Assembly (NCBI GenBank): GCA_030562215.1
Contig: JAUPFL010000002.1
Span: 1,240,001-1,304,000, forward strand
Source: Peribacillus frigoritolerans
Lineage (GTDB): Bacteria; Bacillota; Bacilli; Bacillales; DSM-1321
Direction: 5' to 3'
DNA: 64,000 bases
Shown here: one piece after another, positions 8,439-18,333 of the stretch
Position numbering within the stretch: position 1 is the first letter of the stretch
Layout: each line of letters begins with the position of its first letter
The notes under the pieces: generated by a model
What the model was told of the DNA's origin: nothing
Seen by the model: the letters and a program-made list of their open reading frames with translations, nothing else
Databases searched by the model: none
Position numbers and translations under genes: made by a program

Positions 8439-9867
8439 AAAAGTAGTGGAAAAATGGCCAATTTATATAAACGGCGCACCTATTCATACAGAAAATCATT
8501 TTGTAGTGGAAAATCCAGCAACATTGGAGCCTGTGGGCTATGTTCCGGATGCTAACGAAAAAGAGGCAGAGGCTGCTGTTGATGCAGCTCAAGCTGCTTT
8601 TCTGACTTGGTCGAAAACCAGTGCATACCATAGGGCGGAATTACTTGAGAAGTGGTACACGATCATTGAGAACAGGCTGGATGAAATCGCAACGATCATG
8701 ACACTGGAACAAGGTAAGCCATTGGCAGAAGCAAAAGGTGAAATGAAATATGCCTCAAGTTTCGTGAAATGGTTCGCTGAAGAAGCAAAGCGCAACTATG
8801 GGGAAATCATACCAGCTTCCGTTGCATCAAAGCGTATTTTAGTGCAAAAGCAGGCAGTCGGTGTCGTTGCTGCCATTACCCCGTGGAATTTTCCTGCTGC
8901 CATGATCACGAGAAAAGTGGCGCCAGCTCTTGCATCGGGATGTACCGTGGTCATCAAACCCGCGGAACAAACGCCTTTGACCGCTTTGCTATTGGTTGAA
9001 AGTGCTCATGAAGCAGGAATTCCGGCTGGTGTGATAAATATTGTAACTACACAAAACCGGGAGATGTATCAGACGTGTGGATGAATGATTCACGTGTTAA
9101 GAAGATCACATTTACCGGCTCCACTCCTGTAGGGAAACATCTAATGAAAAAGGCGGCAGAAACAGTAAAAAAGTCTCGCTTGAACTCGGTGGATTGGCCC
9201 CGTTCATCATTTCAGAGGATGCGAATATCGAAGAAGCAGTTAACGGTTTGATTCAATCGAAATTCAGGAATGCTGGACAAACATGTATTTGTGCGAACAG
9301 GATATTCGTTCATGAGACAATTGAACAGCCGTTTTTAAAAGCTTTTAAAGAAGCCGTTTTAACTTTGAAGGTTGGAAATGGAATGGAAGGAACCGATCTT
9401 GGTCCATTGATAGATGGAGCCGCAGTGAAAAAAGTTAGCTTCAATTGGAGGATGCTGCAAATAAGGGGGCAATCATCCACACCTCAAAAGTCGATGAAAA
9501 ACAAGGCCATTTTATAGCACCGGCCATACTTTCCAATGTAACGGATGATATGCTGTGCATGCAGGAAGAAACGTTTGGGCCAATTGCGCCAGTCAGTACA
9601 TTCAAAACCGATCAAGAAGCTATAGATCGAGCCAATAACACGAATTTTGGCTTGGCAGCTTATGTGTATACCGAGTCATTAAATAGGGCAGTTGCCTATA
9701 CGGATGGTCTTGAATATGGGATTGTCGGTATTAATGACAGTGCCCCATCCACAGCCCAAGCACCATTTGGAGGCATGAAGGAAAGCGGTATAGGCAGGGA
9801 AGGGGGACACTACGGCATGGATGAATATTTAGAAGTGAAGTATGTCTCCATGCAGCTTGGCCAGTAA
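8435..9867 (+). CDS. gabD: Succinate-semialdehyde dehydrogenase, four frame breaks
   Basis: Oxidises succinate semialdehyde to succinate. Seen: TPWNFPAAMITRKVAPAL, the Rossmann turn FTGSTPVG, the base Glu in SLELGG, the catalytic Cys in NAGQTCICANRIFVHE (typical of GabD) and EETFGPIAPV; corrected length 478, the usual GabD length. Frame breaks, all one base short: A-run just after the start (8438-8442), CAAAACC near 9055, A-run near 9170 and near 9440. The start is ATG 8435, overlapping the permease stop; it is masked by the A-run error, which makes a false early stop. Last gene of the sigma-54 operon, followed by a strong terminator. Confidence 0.85.
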
Positions 9868-9901
9868 ATAAAAGAGAAGAGTCCGCCATGATTCTTCAGG
9901 C

Positions 9902-9950
9902 AAAAAAGAGTGGAAGGCCTATCAAATAACGATGTGCCTTCCACTCTTTT
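9902..9950. terminator. Bidirectional intrinsic terminator between gabD and anmK
   Basis: Stem AAAAGAGTGGAAGGC / GCCTTCCACTCTTTT (15 bp, perfect) with a 17-base loop. A-tract on one side and T-tract on the other serve both convergent genes. Confidence 0.9.
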
Positions 9951-9956
9951 CAATGG

Positions 9957-10986
9957 TTAAAAAGCATCTATACATCCCTTCAGATATGAAGGAGGAAAGG
10001 TCATGTTTCCAAGGATGACATCGAAGTCAGCACCGGTAGCCTTGGGAACGTTACTTGTATTACCATGGAAAGTCTCATTTGCAAGTAATGCAAAGGCCAC
10101 CGCTTCTTTCGCTTCAGAAGAGTATCCCAACTCTTCTTGAGTCAAGACTTGAATAGAATCTCCAAGCAGTAATTGAATCATATTTAATAACGTTTTGTTA
10201 TAGCTGCCGCCGCCGCCAATGATCACTTCTTCAATATTGGTTTTTGGAAAGATGAAATTTCGGTAGTTCTCGACAATGGACTTTGCTGTAAACATCGTTA
10301 CTGTAACTAAAATATCTTGGTTTGGAAGCGATTCAAACATCTTTAATAGTTTTACTGCATATTGCTTGCCAAACAATTCCCTGCCCGTTGATTTTGGCGG
10401 GGGCTCATAATATATGGATGACTCATAAAATAAGATAAAAGTTCGTCATTAATTTGTCCTTGTTTGGCTATGTTACCACCTTCGTCATAGCTTATATTGT
10501 ACAATTGGCGGCATACTTCATCAATGATCATATTCCCAGGACCTGTATCAAAAGCGTACATGTCATTCAGAGATGCTTGCTTGGGTAAAACGGTTACATT
10601 TCCAATGCCACCTATGTTTTGGAGTAATCTTCCCTTTGCTTCACTTCTATAAAGAATGTATTCGGTAAAAGGAACGAGAGGGGCTCCTTGTCCCCCAGCA
10701 GCCATGTCCATCGTACGAAAATTAGAGATTACAACTGTGTTTGTATCGTGAGCAATTACTGCCGCTTCCCCAATTTGCAAAGTGGAGGGTATATAATTTT
10801 GTTCTTTTAAAGGCTGGTGGTAAATGGTTTGTCCATGGGATCCAATAAGATCAAGTTTATTAATGGGAAATCCAGCTTTATGACAAACCTCCTTTATCGC
10901 ATTGGCAAATAATTTCCCTAATTTAAAATTCAAACTGCAAATTAACTGCACATTCCGGACATTAATCCAACTATGTACATCGCCAT
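9957..10986 (-). CDS. anmK: Anhydro-N-acetylmuramic acid kinase, N-terminal deletion and one frame break
   Basis: AnmK phosphorylates 1,6-anhydro-MurNAc during cell-wall recycling. Seen: [64 protein letters not shown] and the end FPPSYLKG. One C is missing in the CCCCC run near 10385 (restores [12 protein letters not shown]). At the 5' end the minus strand reads MYIVGLMSG from 10980 or 10986, the family's start, then jumps near 10952 to [11 protein letters not shown]. Roughly 65-80 residues, including the expected GTSLDG nucleotide loop, are absent and the frame is lost. This is not a homopolymer error: either a real deletion that would inactivate the enzyme or a misassembly. Confidence 0.85.
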
Positions 10987-11676
10987 TCCACCTAGAGGAG
11001 ATTAAAGGAGCGATTCAAAGTCTTGAATTGGTGCCAGGAGAGATGATTCCTTCAGAAAAAGAATACACTGAAAAGTATGGCATAAGCAGGATGACGGTGA
11101 GACAGGCCATTTCTAACCTCGTAAATGGCGGTTATTTATATAGGCAGTGCGGAAAAGGAACATTCGTTGCCGAACAAAAGTCGGAGCCGTCCTTGCAAGG
11201 TTTGACAAACTTTACAGAGGATATGATTTCAAGTGGACTTAAACCAAGTACACGAGTTATCAGTTTTACAGAGGTCAATGCAGATCATGAACTTGCTGCA
11301 AAGCTTGAGGTTGAAGCAGGAACTCCTATTTTCGAACTGGAACGTGTAAGGCTTGCTGATCGGTTGCCGATGGCATATGAAAGGCTATACATCCCTAAAG
11401 GTCTTGCCCTGGATCTTACGGAAGAAATAGCCGTAAGTGCCATTCATGATTATGTTGAAAAAAGTTTGGCTTGAAAATCCAGCATGGCATACAAGTAATT
11501 GAAGCCGCCATCGCTCAAAAAAAGAGGCACAAATGCTCGGGGTAGCCGAAGGTTCCCCTGTATTTCTGATAGAACGGAGAAGTACCCTTGATACCAATCA
11601 ACTACTTGAGGTTGTCAGATCTGTCTTCCGGGCTGATCGGTATAAATTCAAAATCAATTTGGAGCGGTCATCATGA
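10980..11676 (+). CDS. GntR-family regulator (HutC/YvoA subfamily), N-terminus damaged, two frame breaks
   Basis: Winged HTH ([19 protein letters not shown] ... [22 protein letters not shown]) joined to a UTRA effector domain ([22 protein letters not shown] ... [19 protein letters not shown]). Closest impression is NagR/YvoA, the GlcNAc-phosphate-responsive repressor. The first ~15-20 residues are missing: SPFHLEEI replaces the expected SPIPLYYQLKEEI, at the same place where the divergent anmK is damaged. Two A-runs (near 11462 and 11520) are one base short; correcting them gives [14 protein letters not shown] and AQKKEAQML. Pairing with anmK suggests control of wall-sugar recycling. Confidence 0.75.
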
Positions 11677-11717
11677 GCAAAAATAAAATGGTAGTAAGAA
11701 TCACGTTCTTAAAGATT

Positions 11718-11760
11718 ACTAAAAACCCCCTTGCCCAATATGGGCAAGGGGGTTTTTAGT
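11718..11760. terminator. Very strong bidirectional terminator
   Basis: A 19-bp perfect stem, ACTAAAAACCCCCTTGCCC, and its complement around AATAT, with A/T tracts on both sides. It lies between the convergent gntR and MFS genes. Confidence 0.95.
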
Positions 11761-11821
11761 AGAATATCATTTTTAAAGTTTGAGAATTTTCCAGATAGGA
11801 GGAGAATAACAATCCGGGACC

Positions 11822-13026
11822 TTAATTATTCGCCAGGCTTTCTGTCAATCGGTTTTCTTTCCAAATAACTGTAATACCAAGCCCAATGACGATAATGACG
11901 GCAGCGAAAAGGTAAGGGTAATGGATGTTTACGTCAAAAAGCAATCCTCCCATGGATGGCCCGGCGATATTCCCTAAGCTCGTATAGGTGGAGTTCATTC
12001 CAGCAACGAATCCTTGTTCTTTACCGGCAGCTTTTGATAAAAATGTCGTCAATGCCGGACGAAGCAGGTCAAATGCAAGGAAGATGAAGCAAGTTACCAC
12101 TAGTACTGCCAAAAAGCTGGAAATCATAGTGGATGCTACCGCAAAAATGGCACCGACGATTAAACATAATTGGATAAGCTTCTTTTCGCCGAGAATATCT
12201 ACCAGTTTTCCAAACATGAAGACTTGCACAACAACTCCAAAAATAGAGCTTATTGTAATGATAATTGCAATATCCTTCGGCGTGAAGCCGAATTTATGAT
12301 CAGAAAATAGGCTAAAAACAGTTTCATAGGCTGATAAACCAAAAGCGAGTACAAATACAATGATGAACGCAATAAAATAAACCGGATTCAGTGATTTTTT
12401 AAATCGCCCATAAAGTTTGTTTGCTTTGTATTAGCAGAAACTTTTGCAAGCTGTTCCTTTGTCATCGGCTCTTTTAAAATGAATATTGATGAAAGGCATG
12501 CTATAAAAGCAATGGCCGCCGCAAGGAAGAAGGGCAAGCGTATACCATATTCTGCAACAAAGCCACCGATTCCTGGTCCTATTATGAAGCCCAAGCTAAT
12601 GGCGGCTGAAATATAGCCCATTGCTTTTGGCCTTTCTTGAACGGATGTAATATCCGCAACATATGCAGTAACACCTGGCATGATAAAGGCAGCACTGATT
12701 CCGCCTAGGATCCTTGATAAATAAAACACCGACACGTTTGTCCCTACACCGAAGATTAATTCTGAAACACCAAAAAGGAATAAGCCGATGATGATGATTT
12801 TCTTTCTGCCGTAACGGTCAACCCAACGACCTGCGAATGGAGACATAACAAGCTGTGAAACCGCAAAAACGGCAACCAGATAGCCCATCGTGCTTCCTGA
12901 TAAATGCATGATATTCATAAATGACGGCATAACGGGAATGATCAGTCCAATTCCCAGAAAAGCAATGAATATATTGCTTAGAAGAATAATTAATACCGCC
13001 TTTTGTTCTTTAATTGGTTTATTCAT
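11822..13026 (-). CDS. MFS drug/H+ antiporter (12-14 TM), one frame break
   Basis: Integral membrane efflux pump of the NorA/Blt/TetA-like DHA1 group. Motif A GRWVDRYGRKK follows TM2, motif C GPGIGGFVAE is in TM5, and MSPFAGRW and SRILGGISAAFIMP are present. Corrected length 401, normal. The break is in GATTTAAAAAATCAC near 12400, one A short. It is 25 bases downstream of the TetR gene on the same strand, with a GTGGTG-type RBS, so regulator and pump probably form an operon controlled by the palindrome at 13653-13664. Confidence 0.9.
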
Positions 13027-13051
13027 GTTTTAACACCACTTTCTTTGTGAA

Positions 13052-13632
13052 TCATTTTTGTGAAATACCCCTCCAAAACACTTTCCAAGAGGCTGCTAAT
13101 TTATCCTTAAGCCGTTTCTCATCATTGCCGTATACAAGTTCAAGCAAAATGGAATCCACGACTCCTAAGAATGCATAGGTCGGCGTTATGGCTTCATCTT
13201 CGACGATTAATTTGGCATTGATCCAATCCTGGAATTTACATTCCAGGATCGCCTGCACCTTTTCCTCGATATCTATCACTTCCTGCCCGATTTCTTTTTC
13301 AAGATGCGCTGGCGGAAAAAGGACATACGCAGCCAAAACTTTATATGCTCATTTTTTTGGAAAAGGTCAATGACCAATTGAAGGAATCCGTATAAATCTT
13401 TTTCAGGATTTTTTGAATCCATTTTATTGAAATATTGGTGTTTCGAAGATAGCTCCGTCTCTTTCGCATCACGTAAAACTTGGAGAAAAAGATCATCCTT
13501 GCCTTTAAAATGAGCGTAAATGGATTGCTTTTTCATGCCGACTTCTTCAGCTATTTGAGAAAGCGACGCTCCTTCATAACCATGAATCGTGAAATATTTT
13601 AGAGCGGCTTCCTTAATTTCATTACTTTTCAA
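13052..13632 (-). CDS. TetR-family repressor, one frame break
   Basis: N-terminal HTH with GYEGASLSQIAEEVGMKKQSIYAHFKGKDDLF (in two parts: recognition helix MKKQSIYAHF), then a helical ligand domain. Corrected length 193, normal. One T is missing in the T5 run near 13318 (restores MSFFPPAHLEKE). TTG 13632 is chosen as start because GAGGTG lies 7 bases upstream; longer in-frame readings would cross the operator. It likely represses itself and the adjacent MFS pump. Confidence 0.85.
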
Positions 13633-13652
13633 TAATATCACCTCATAATTTA

Positions 13653-13664
13653 ACGAACGTTCGT
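13653..13664. promoter_or_regulatory. Palindromic operator ACGAACGTTCGT
   Basis: Perfect 12-bp palindrome (TTA-ACGAACGTTCGT-CAG) 21 bases upstream of the TetR TTG start. The position and form are typical of TetR-family self-operators. Confidence 0.75.
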
Positions 13665-13836
13665 CAGTTATCATAGCAAATTAAATAAATATATGCAAGC
13701 GAATATGTTTATAAAAAGGTAGTATGCCTGAAATCCTTCATAATTATGACGCTATATTTGAAAAGGGCAATATTGTTGTTACCAGCAATAGATATGCACT
13801 CAAGGCTATTCACAAAATTCCCGCATATAATTCTTT

Positions 13837-14799
13837 ATGGATAATAAAGAGACAGGTGGGATGAAGTTGGATACGTATGACATCAGAAAAGCGATTCATT
13901 ACTATTACACAAAAATACAAGAAACGAATCACCCTTATTATTGGTACTGTTTGGCTGAGGCCCAAAGTAGGGCCGGTTTAACAAATGAAGCACTGCAAAC
14001 GATTGATAACGCCTTGTCGTTTCAAAATCCTTATCCTTCAAAGCAAGAACTGCAAGACATGCAATTGAACCTCGAAACCGTTCTTTCAAGACAAATGAAC
14101 TCCAACAGATCAGTCATAGTGACCTCAAAACAAGGCGATATTGATGGGGACGGGACAAGGGACAATGTTTTTCTTACTGCAATCAAAACCCCTGATAGCC
14201 CCTTTTGGAGGAATATAACTTTGGTTATCCAAAATGGGAGGACTAATCAATATGAACAAGTTCCCATGAAAAATAACGCAGGATATAATCCAACGCTTTT
14301 TCTTGGTGATTTTACAGGTAATAAGAGGGATGACATTTTAGTGGTCATTGATACAGGAGGAAGCGGCGGTTCCATTTATGCGTATGTTTTTTCCTACCTT
14401 AACGGTCAACTCATGACCATTTTTAATTCAGATACATTCAACGAAACCTTTAAATTCGATGTTAATTATGAAAACCGATACAAAGTAAAGGTGATCAGCC
14501 ATTACCTAAAAGAAAGGTACATAATTGACCTTACTTATAAGGATAAGGAATATTTATCTGAAATTTATAACAAGGATGGTGTATTGAAGGCCCCTATAGA
14601 AGGATGGGTCAATCCTTTATCTGGGTTATATCCGGTTGATTACAATAGGGATGGCATATATGAGCTCGAAGCGTATCAGAGGATCGTAGGTAGGTACAAT
14701 GCCGACTCACTGGGATTTGTACAGACCGTATTGAAATGGAACGGGAAAGTGTTTGCTCCTGATCGGCAGAATGTGGCTATTTTTGGAAAGGAAATATAG
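13837..14799 (+). CDS. Hypothetical protein, TPR-like N-terminus and VCBS/FG-GAP-like repeats
   Basis: 320 residues. The N-terminal part has a TPR-like helical pair (YYWYCLAEAQSRAGLTNEAL). Three later segments carry Asp-rich propeller-type loops: GDIDGDGTRDNVFL, LGDFTGNKRDDILVVID and YPVDYNRDGIYELEAY. No signal peptide is seen. The start is unclear: ATG 13837 lacks an RBS, ATG 13861 has GGTGG only two bases upstream, and the true N-terminus may be lost to a frame error in 13720-13836. I do not recognise a named family. Confidence 0.6.
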   Translation: MDNKETGGMKLDTYDIRKAIHYYYTKIQETNHPYYWYCLAEAQSRAGLTNEALQTIDNALSFQNPYPSKQELQDMQLNLETVLSRQMNSNRSVIVTSKQGDIDGDGTRDNVFLTAIKTPDSPFWRNITLVIQNGRTNQYEQVPMKNNAGYNPTLFLGDFTGNKRDDILVVIDTGGSGGSIYAYVFSYLNGQLMTIFNSDTFNETFKFDVNYENRYKVKVISHYLKERYIIDLTYKDKEYLSEIYNKDGVLKAPIEGWVNPLSGLYPVDYNRDGIYELEAYQRIVGRYNADSLGFVQTVLKWNGKVFAPDRQNVAIFGKEI

Positions 14800-14971
14800 A
14801 CATTGGAATAGAAAGTCCATGAACAAGGTACAGGCAAAATCTTCGCCCAAAAGAAACCGGAAAATATTCTTGGCAATGGTTCACCTGACATTGTTCATTT
14901 ACGAAAATTGAACCGGCTTTCTATTCGGTTCAACAAACTTTTTCGAAGGGGATTAATGCTTTTTGGAATTC

Positions 14972-15592
14972 TTAGTAGGCGATACCTACACGTGATTTTA
15001 AATAATCGTTACTTTTTATTTGGCTAAATGCAAATTCTGCTGTATCCGGAACTGATATTTTAACGCCATCCTGCGGCAAAAAATCACCTTCTACACGATA
15101 TGTACCAACTCTTTCTCCATCCGGCAAATACGTTGGGCAGACAATCGTCCATTGAAGTGTTGATTGTTTTAGCAAGTCGAAAACTACATGATGTTCCTTC
15201 GCTGCACGGGTAGACTTCTGCCTTGATTCATTTGACTGATAACGCAGTGATTGTGGGGTTGTTCTACTTTGCAGGATACCTGCCGTTCCAATGGTTATAA
15301 TTCGTTGTATACCTTCGTTTTCCATTGCTTCGATAATTAGTGGCATACTTGCTGATAAAGTGGTTGTCCCATCAGTATTCAGTGCACTAATCACTACATC
15401 AATTCCATGCATGGCACGTACGATATCATCTTTATTTAAAACATTACCTTGAATAATGGTTAAATTGGCATTGTTTATTCCAATCTTCTCTGGAGTGCGA
15501 ACTAAAACAGTAACATGGTGCCTGTCCTGCAGACCATAAGTAACTAATTGACCCCCAACTCGTCCAGTTGCACCCAAAATTAAAATATTCAT
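14972..15592 (-). CDS. NAD(P)H-binding atypical SDR (NmrA-like)
   Basis: Starts MNILILGATGRVGG, the atypical-SDR glycine motif, with VVISALNTDGTTTL and a C-terminal lobe VCPTYLPDGERVGTY. 206 residues, normal for this small group. ATG 15592 has AAAGGAGG upstream. Likely a quinone- or flavin-reductase-like sensor or oxidoreductase; substrate unknown. It stands alone, with a GC-rich hairpin at ~15690-15717 upstream. Confidence 0.8.
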   Translation of the reverse strand: MNILILGATGRVGGQLVTYGLQDRHHVTVLVRTPEKIGINNANLTIIQGNVLNKDDIVRAMHGIDVVISALNTDGTTTLSASMPLIIEAMENEGIQRIITIGTAGILQSRTTPQSLRYQSNESRQKSTRAAKEHHVVFDLLKQSTLQWTIVCPTYLPDGERVGTYRVEGDFLPQDGVKISVPDTAEFAFSQIKSNDYLKSRVGIAY

Positions 15593-15773
15593 AGAAACGA
15601 ACCTCCTTTTTTCGAATATAATCATTCCACTAACATTGTATCGTCATTTTCAACTAATGGGGAGCTTTAGTGCACTAAGATATAAAAGGGCCGCTCAAAA
15701 GCTTCATGAGGGGCCCGTTTGAATTAGAATAAAAGCATTTCTTAAACAAGAAATTAGCGACCACAATTCGCCC

Positions 15774-15925
15774 CTAATATTCCCGTCCTTCTTTCGATTT
15801 TAGAAAAGCATCAACTGATTCATCTAATAATTTTTCCCGATTAGGATCTTCATTGACATCTGTATCCACTTCCATTACGTAGTTGTTTAATTTATCAACC
15901 TGGTTTTTATTTTTTTGTTTGGCAT
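15774..15925 (-). CDS. Small 50-residue hypothetical protein, one frame break
   Basis: ATG 15925 with AAGGAG eight bases upstream. The A7 run after it is one base short; adding one A gives a 50-residue acidic protein that begins MPNKKNKNQVDKLNNYVMEV, contains the segment DTDVNEDPNREKLLDESVDA and ends KSKEGREY. The length comes out exactly in frame (152+1 bases) and the composition is protein-like. It looks like a conserved small Bacillus protein, but I cannot name it. Confidence 0.5.
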
Positions 15926-16200
15926 ATAAACTCCTTCTTTAACAGATATTTTTTAATTAGTATGAACCATTGATCCAATATTCACTAAGATTATTTTCAG
16001 CTCCTTTCCCGAATTGAGACCTCTAGTCTTGATGGAAGCTTGAAACAACATCCATAATTTTAATTAGCATTATTGACTGAATATTATAAATATTGTAATA
16101 TTTAGTTTGTGCATTTATTTTTGAAACGATGTTTTATATTAAAAACGAATATAGGTTTTCCTTTTGTAAAGTCAAATTATCTGATAGGAGGTTTTTGTTA

Positions 16201-17189
16201 GTGAAGAAAAGAATAAGGAATACTTCTTTTGGTTTATTGTTGGTAGTTTCCATAATTCTATCAATATCAATATTTCTACCTTCTTTTGGCCAAACTGCCG
16301 TAAAGCAACCGGACTTTAAAGTAACTTTATTAGGAACAGGTTCCCCTCTATTAAGTACCTCCCGCTCCGGTCCAGCTACTCTTGTAGAAATTGGTGATGA
16401 AAAACTCCTCTTTGATGCTGGGCGCGGAACTGCTTTACAATTATATAAAGCGAATATGTTACCAGGCAGTGTTGATAAGTTATTTCTTACTCATTTGCAT
16501 TCGGATCATACAATCGGCATACCGGACGTATGGCTTACAGGTTCTTTACCGACAGGAGGAAAAGAGAGCAAGCATTTAACATTTGGGGTCCTAAGGGAAC
16601 CGAGAAAATGATGTTACATATGAATAAAGCATTTAAAGCCGATTTGGATGCAAGGGATGACTCTGGAAATGGCAACGTTGAAGGTGCAAGTATTACGGCA
16701 AATGATATCAAGGAGGGCATTGTCTATAAGAAAAACGGAATTGAAGTAATAGCCTTCAAAGTAGACCATAAATCAATTGAGCCTGCTTTCGGTTATCGGG
16801 TTAATTACAAAGGACATTCAGTAGTTATCTCAGGTGATACCCGCTATAATGAAAATCTAATTAAATTTGCCAAAGGTGCTGATGTGGTTATTCATGAGGT
16901 TGCAGCGGCAAAGACCTGATAATGAATCGGAATCAATAGCCAATATACTTGATCTTCACACTACACCGGAGGAAGCAGGTAAAGTCTTTAGCCAAATACA
17001 ACCAAAACTTGCCGTGTACTCACATATTGTATTATTGGGAGGACTAACAGAAGAAAAAGCTGATTTGCTCGAAAGAACAAAAAAACATATGAAGGAGCTG
17101 TTTTAGTAGGTGAGGATTTGCTGACCATTGAAATTGGGGACAAGGTTCAAGTACAGCCGCCGGTTAACGAGGCGAACTCGGGAAACTAA
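16201..17189 (+). CDS. Secreted or membrane-anchored metallo-beta-lactamase-fold hydrolase, three frame breaks
   Basis: GTG 16201 with AGGAGG upstream gives an N-terminal signal/anchor (KKRIRN then FGLLLVVSIILSISIF). The MBL fold follows: GTGSP loop, zinc motif HLHSDH, GDTRYNEN, VIHEVA and YSHIVLL, arranged as in RNase Z/arylsulfatase-like members. The tail GEDLLTIEIGDKVQVQ appears only after the third correction. Breaks: near 16562 (one A short), near 16912 (one A long) and near 17103 (one T short). Corrected length 329. Function unknown beyond hydrolase; the exported location is visible. Confidence 0.75.
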
Positions 17190-17294
17190 ACAGACAGGGC
17201 TGCAGCGATCAGATGAGTTAGGCCTATTAATTAATGCGATGAAAGTGTGAAACACGAGCTGCCTTACAAAGCCAAATAAATGCACATTTTTTCT

Positions 17295-17326
17295 AAAGGG
17301 AATCCAAAAAGAGAAGGATTCCCTTT
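17295..17326. terminator. Stem-loop AAAGGGAATCC/GGATTCCCTTT
   Basis: Perfect 11-bp stem with a ten-base loop, about 105 bases after the corrected stop of the MBL gene. Likely terminator. Confidence 0.65.
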
Positions 17327-17698
17327 AACTCTAAATTAAATAAACGGCATATGAGATGATCTATATTTTTTGTAATAGCCCATGGTTTGGTAGAAGAAGG
17401 TAAAACAGAGTCAGGCCATCAGTAGAAATCAGTGAGATAGACGAGGAATCTTATATGGTTCTTGTACGAATAGAGGAAAAAACGTCGAAATGAAATCAAT
17501 TTTGCTTTTGCCTGCATAGACCAATAGCAAGGCATATTTTTAAGTCAAATATTAGGGTAGACACGAAAAAAAATCCCCGACATGCATATCGTGAATGGCT
17601 CCAAGAAGTCTATGACAATGCTAATGTTTTTCACTAATCGCTCTTCTTTATTCGTGATGTTATTTATTTTGATGCATAACGTTACATTACGCATGAGA
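17327..17698. other. No convincing gene
   Basis: Only a short C-terminal-looking fragment, IDEESYMVLVRIEEKTSK, ends at about 17493 on the plus strand without a start. Nothing else recognised. Confidence 0.4.
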
Positions 17699-17866
17699 TT
17701 AGAACCAAGACTGTTGAACTTCTTGAAGTTGTTGTTGAGCTTCTTCAAGCTGTTGCTGTGCTTGTTGGAATAGTTGTGGATTATCATTAGCTTGGGCAGA
17801 TTGTATAGCCTGTTTGGCTTGTTGAGCCGCATTGATAGCTTGCTGATATTGTTGTTTTTGTGTCAT
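17699..17866 (-). CDS. Small Gln/Ala-rich helical protein (55 residues)
   Basis: ATG 17866 has AAGGAGA upstream. The protein is almost entirely amphipathic helix, built from QQAxQ repeats (QQYQQAINAAQQAKQAIQSA ... QQAQQQLEEAQQQLQEVQQS). Composition is reminiscent of small spore-associated proteins of Bacillus; function unknown. Monocistronic; no terminator noticed. Confidence 0.6.
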   Translation of the reverse strand: MTQKQQYQQAINAAQQAKQAIQSAQANDNPQLFQQAQQQLEEAQQQLQEVQQSWF

Positions 17867-18333
17867 TTTAAAAGTCTCCTTCATTATATTTACTAAAGGC
17901 TAAACCTTTAATCTTTTTATATTTTGTATATAATTTGGATATTATTCATGTATAGGTTGATTCATTTCTCTAAACGAACGATTGAAGAATATACCAACCT
18001 TTAAAACAAGCTGGTTTCACGATTAAAAGTATGAGATAAGGCATTAAGAGAAGGGATTATTCGTAAGAAATGGAATTAAAAATTATTCAATGAAAGGGGG
18101 CAGGACAGCGTAATAGCTTGCTTGCAGATATAATGTTCAACGAAGGAATTTAATGCTATGGTCCATACTCCGATGTCGACCAGTGATTTATGTCGGAATA
18201 TTCGACAAAGGGAGCCGAGGAGTGGTTGGGAGATTCGCATTTAGGGAAAAAGTACGGGGAATGTAGTTCTCGCAAACCGGCAGCTTGATAACGTACGAAA
18301 TATATAAGAAGCCGACCTAATATAAGGCCGGCA
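17867..18333. other. Gene-poor stretch with unrecognised remnants
   Basis: Short plus-strand fragments such as SKRTIEEYTNL and KALREGIIRKKWN sit in different frames with stops between. They may be decayed ends of a lost gene. A small hairpin GCCGACCTAATATAAGGCCGGC lies near 18311-18332. Confidence 0.35.

Noticed and set aside
13720..13836. Upstream ORF as N-terminus of the VCBS-like protein
   Set aside because: The frame starting near 13725 gives a protein-like peptide but does not join the downstream frame with a single homopolymer fix that I can identify.
17545..17832. 95-residue minus-strand ORF
   Set aside because: Low-complexity Asn/Lys sequence, overlaps the better supported Gln-rich gene in a different frame and lacks an RBS.
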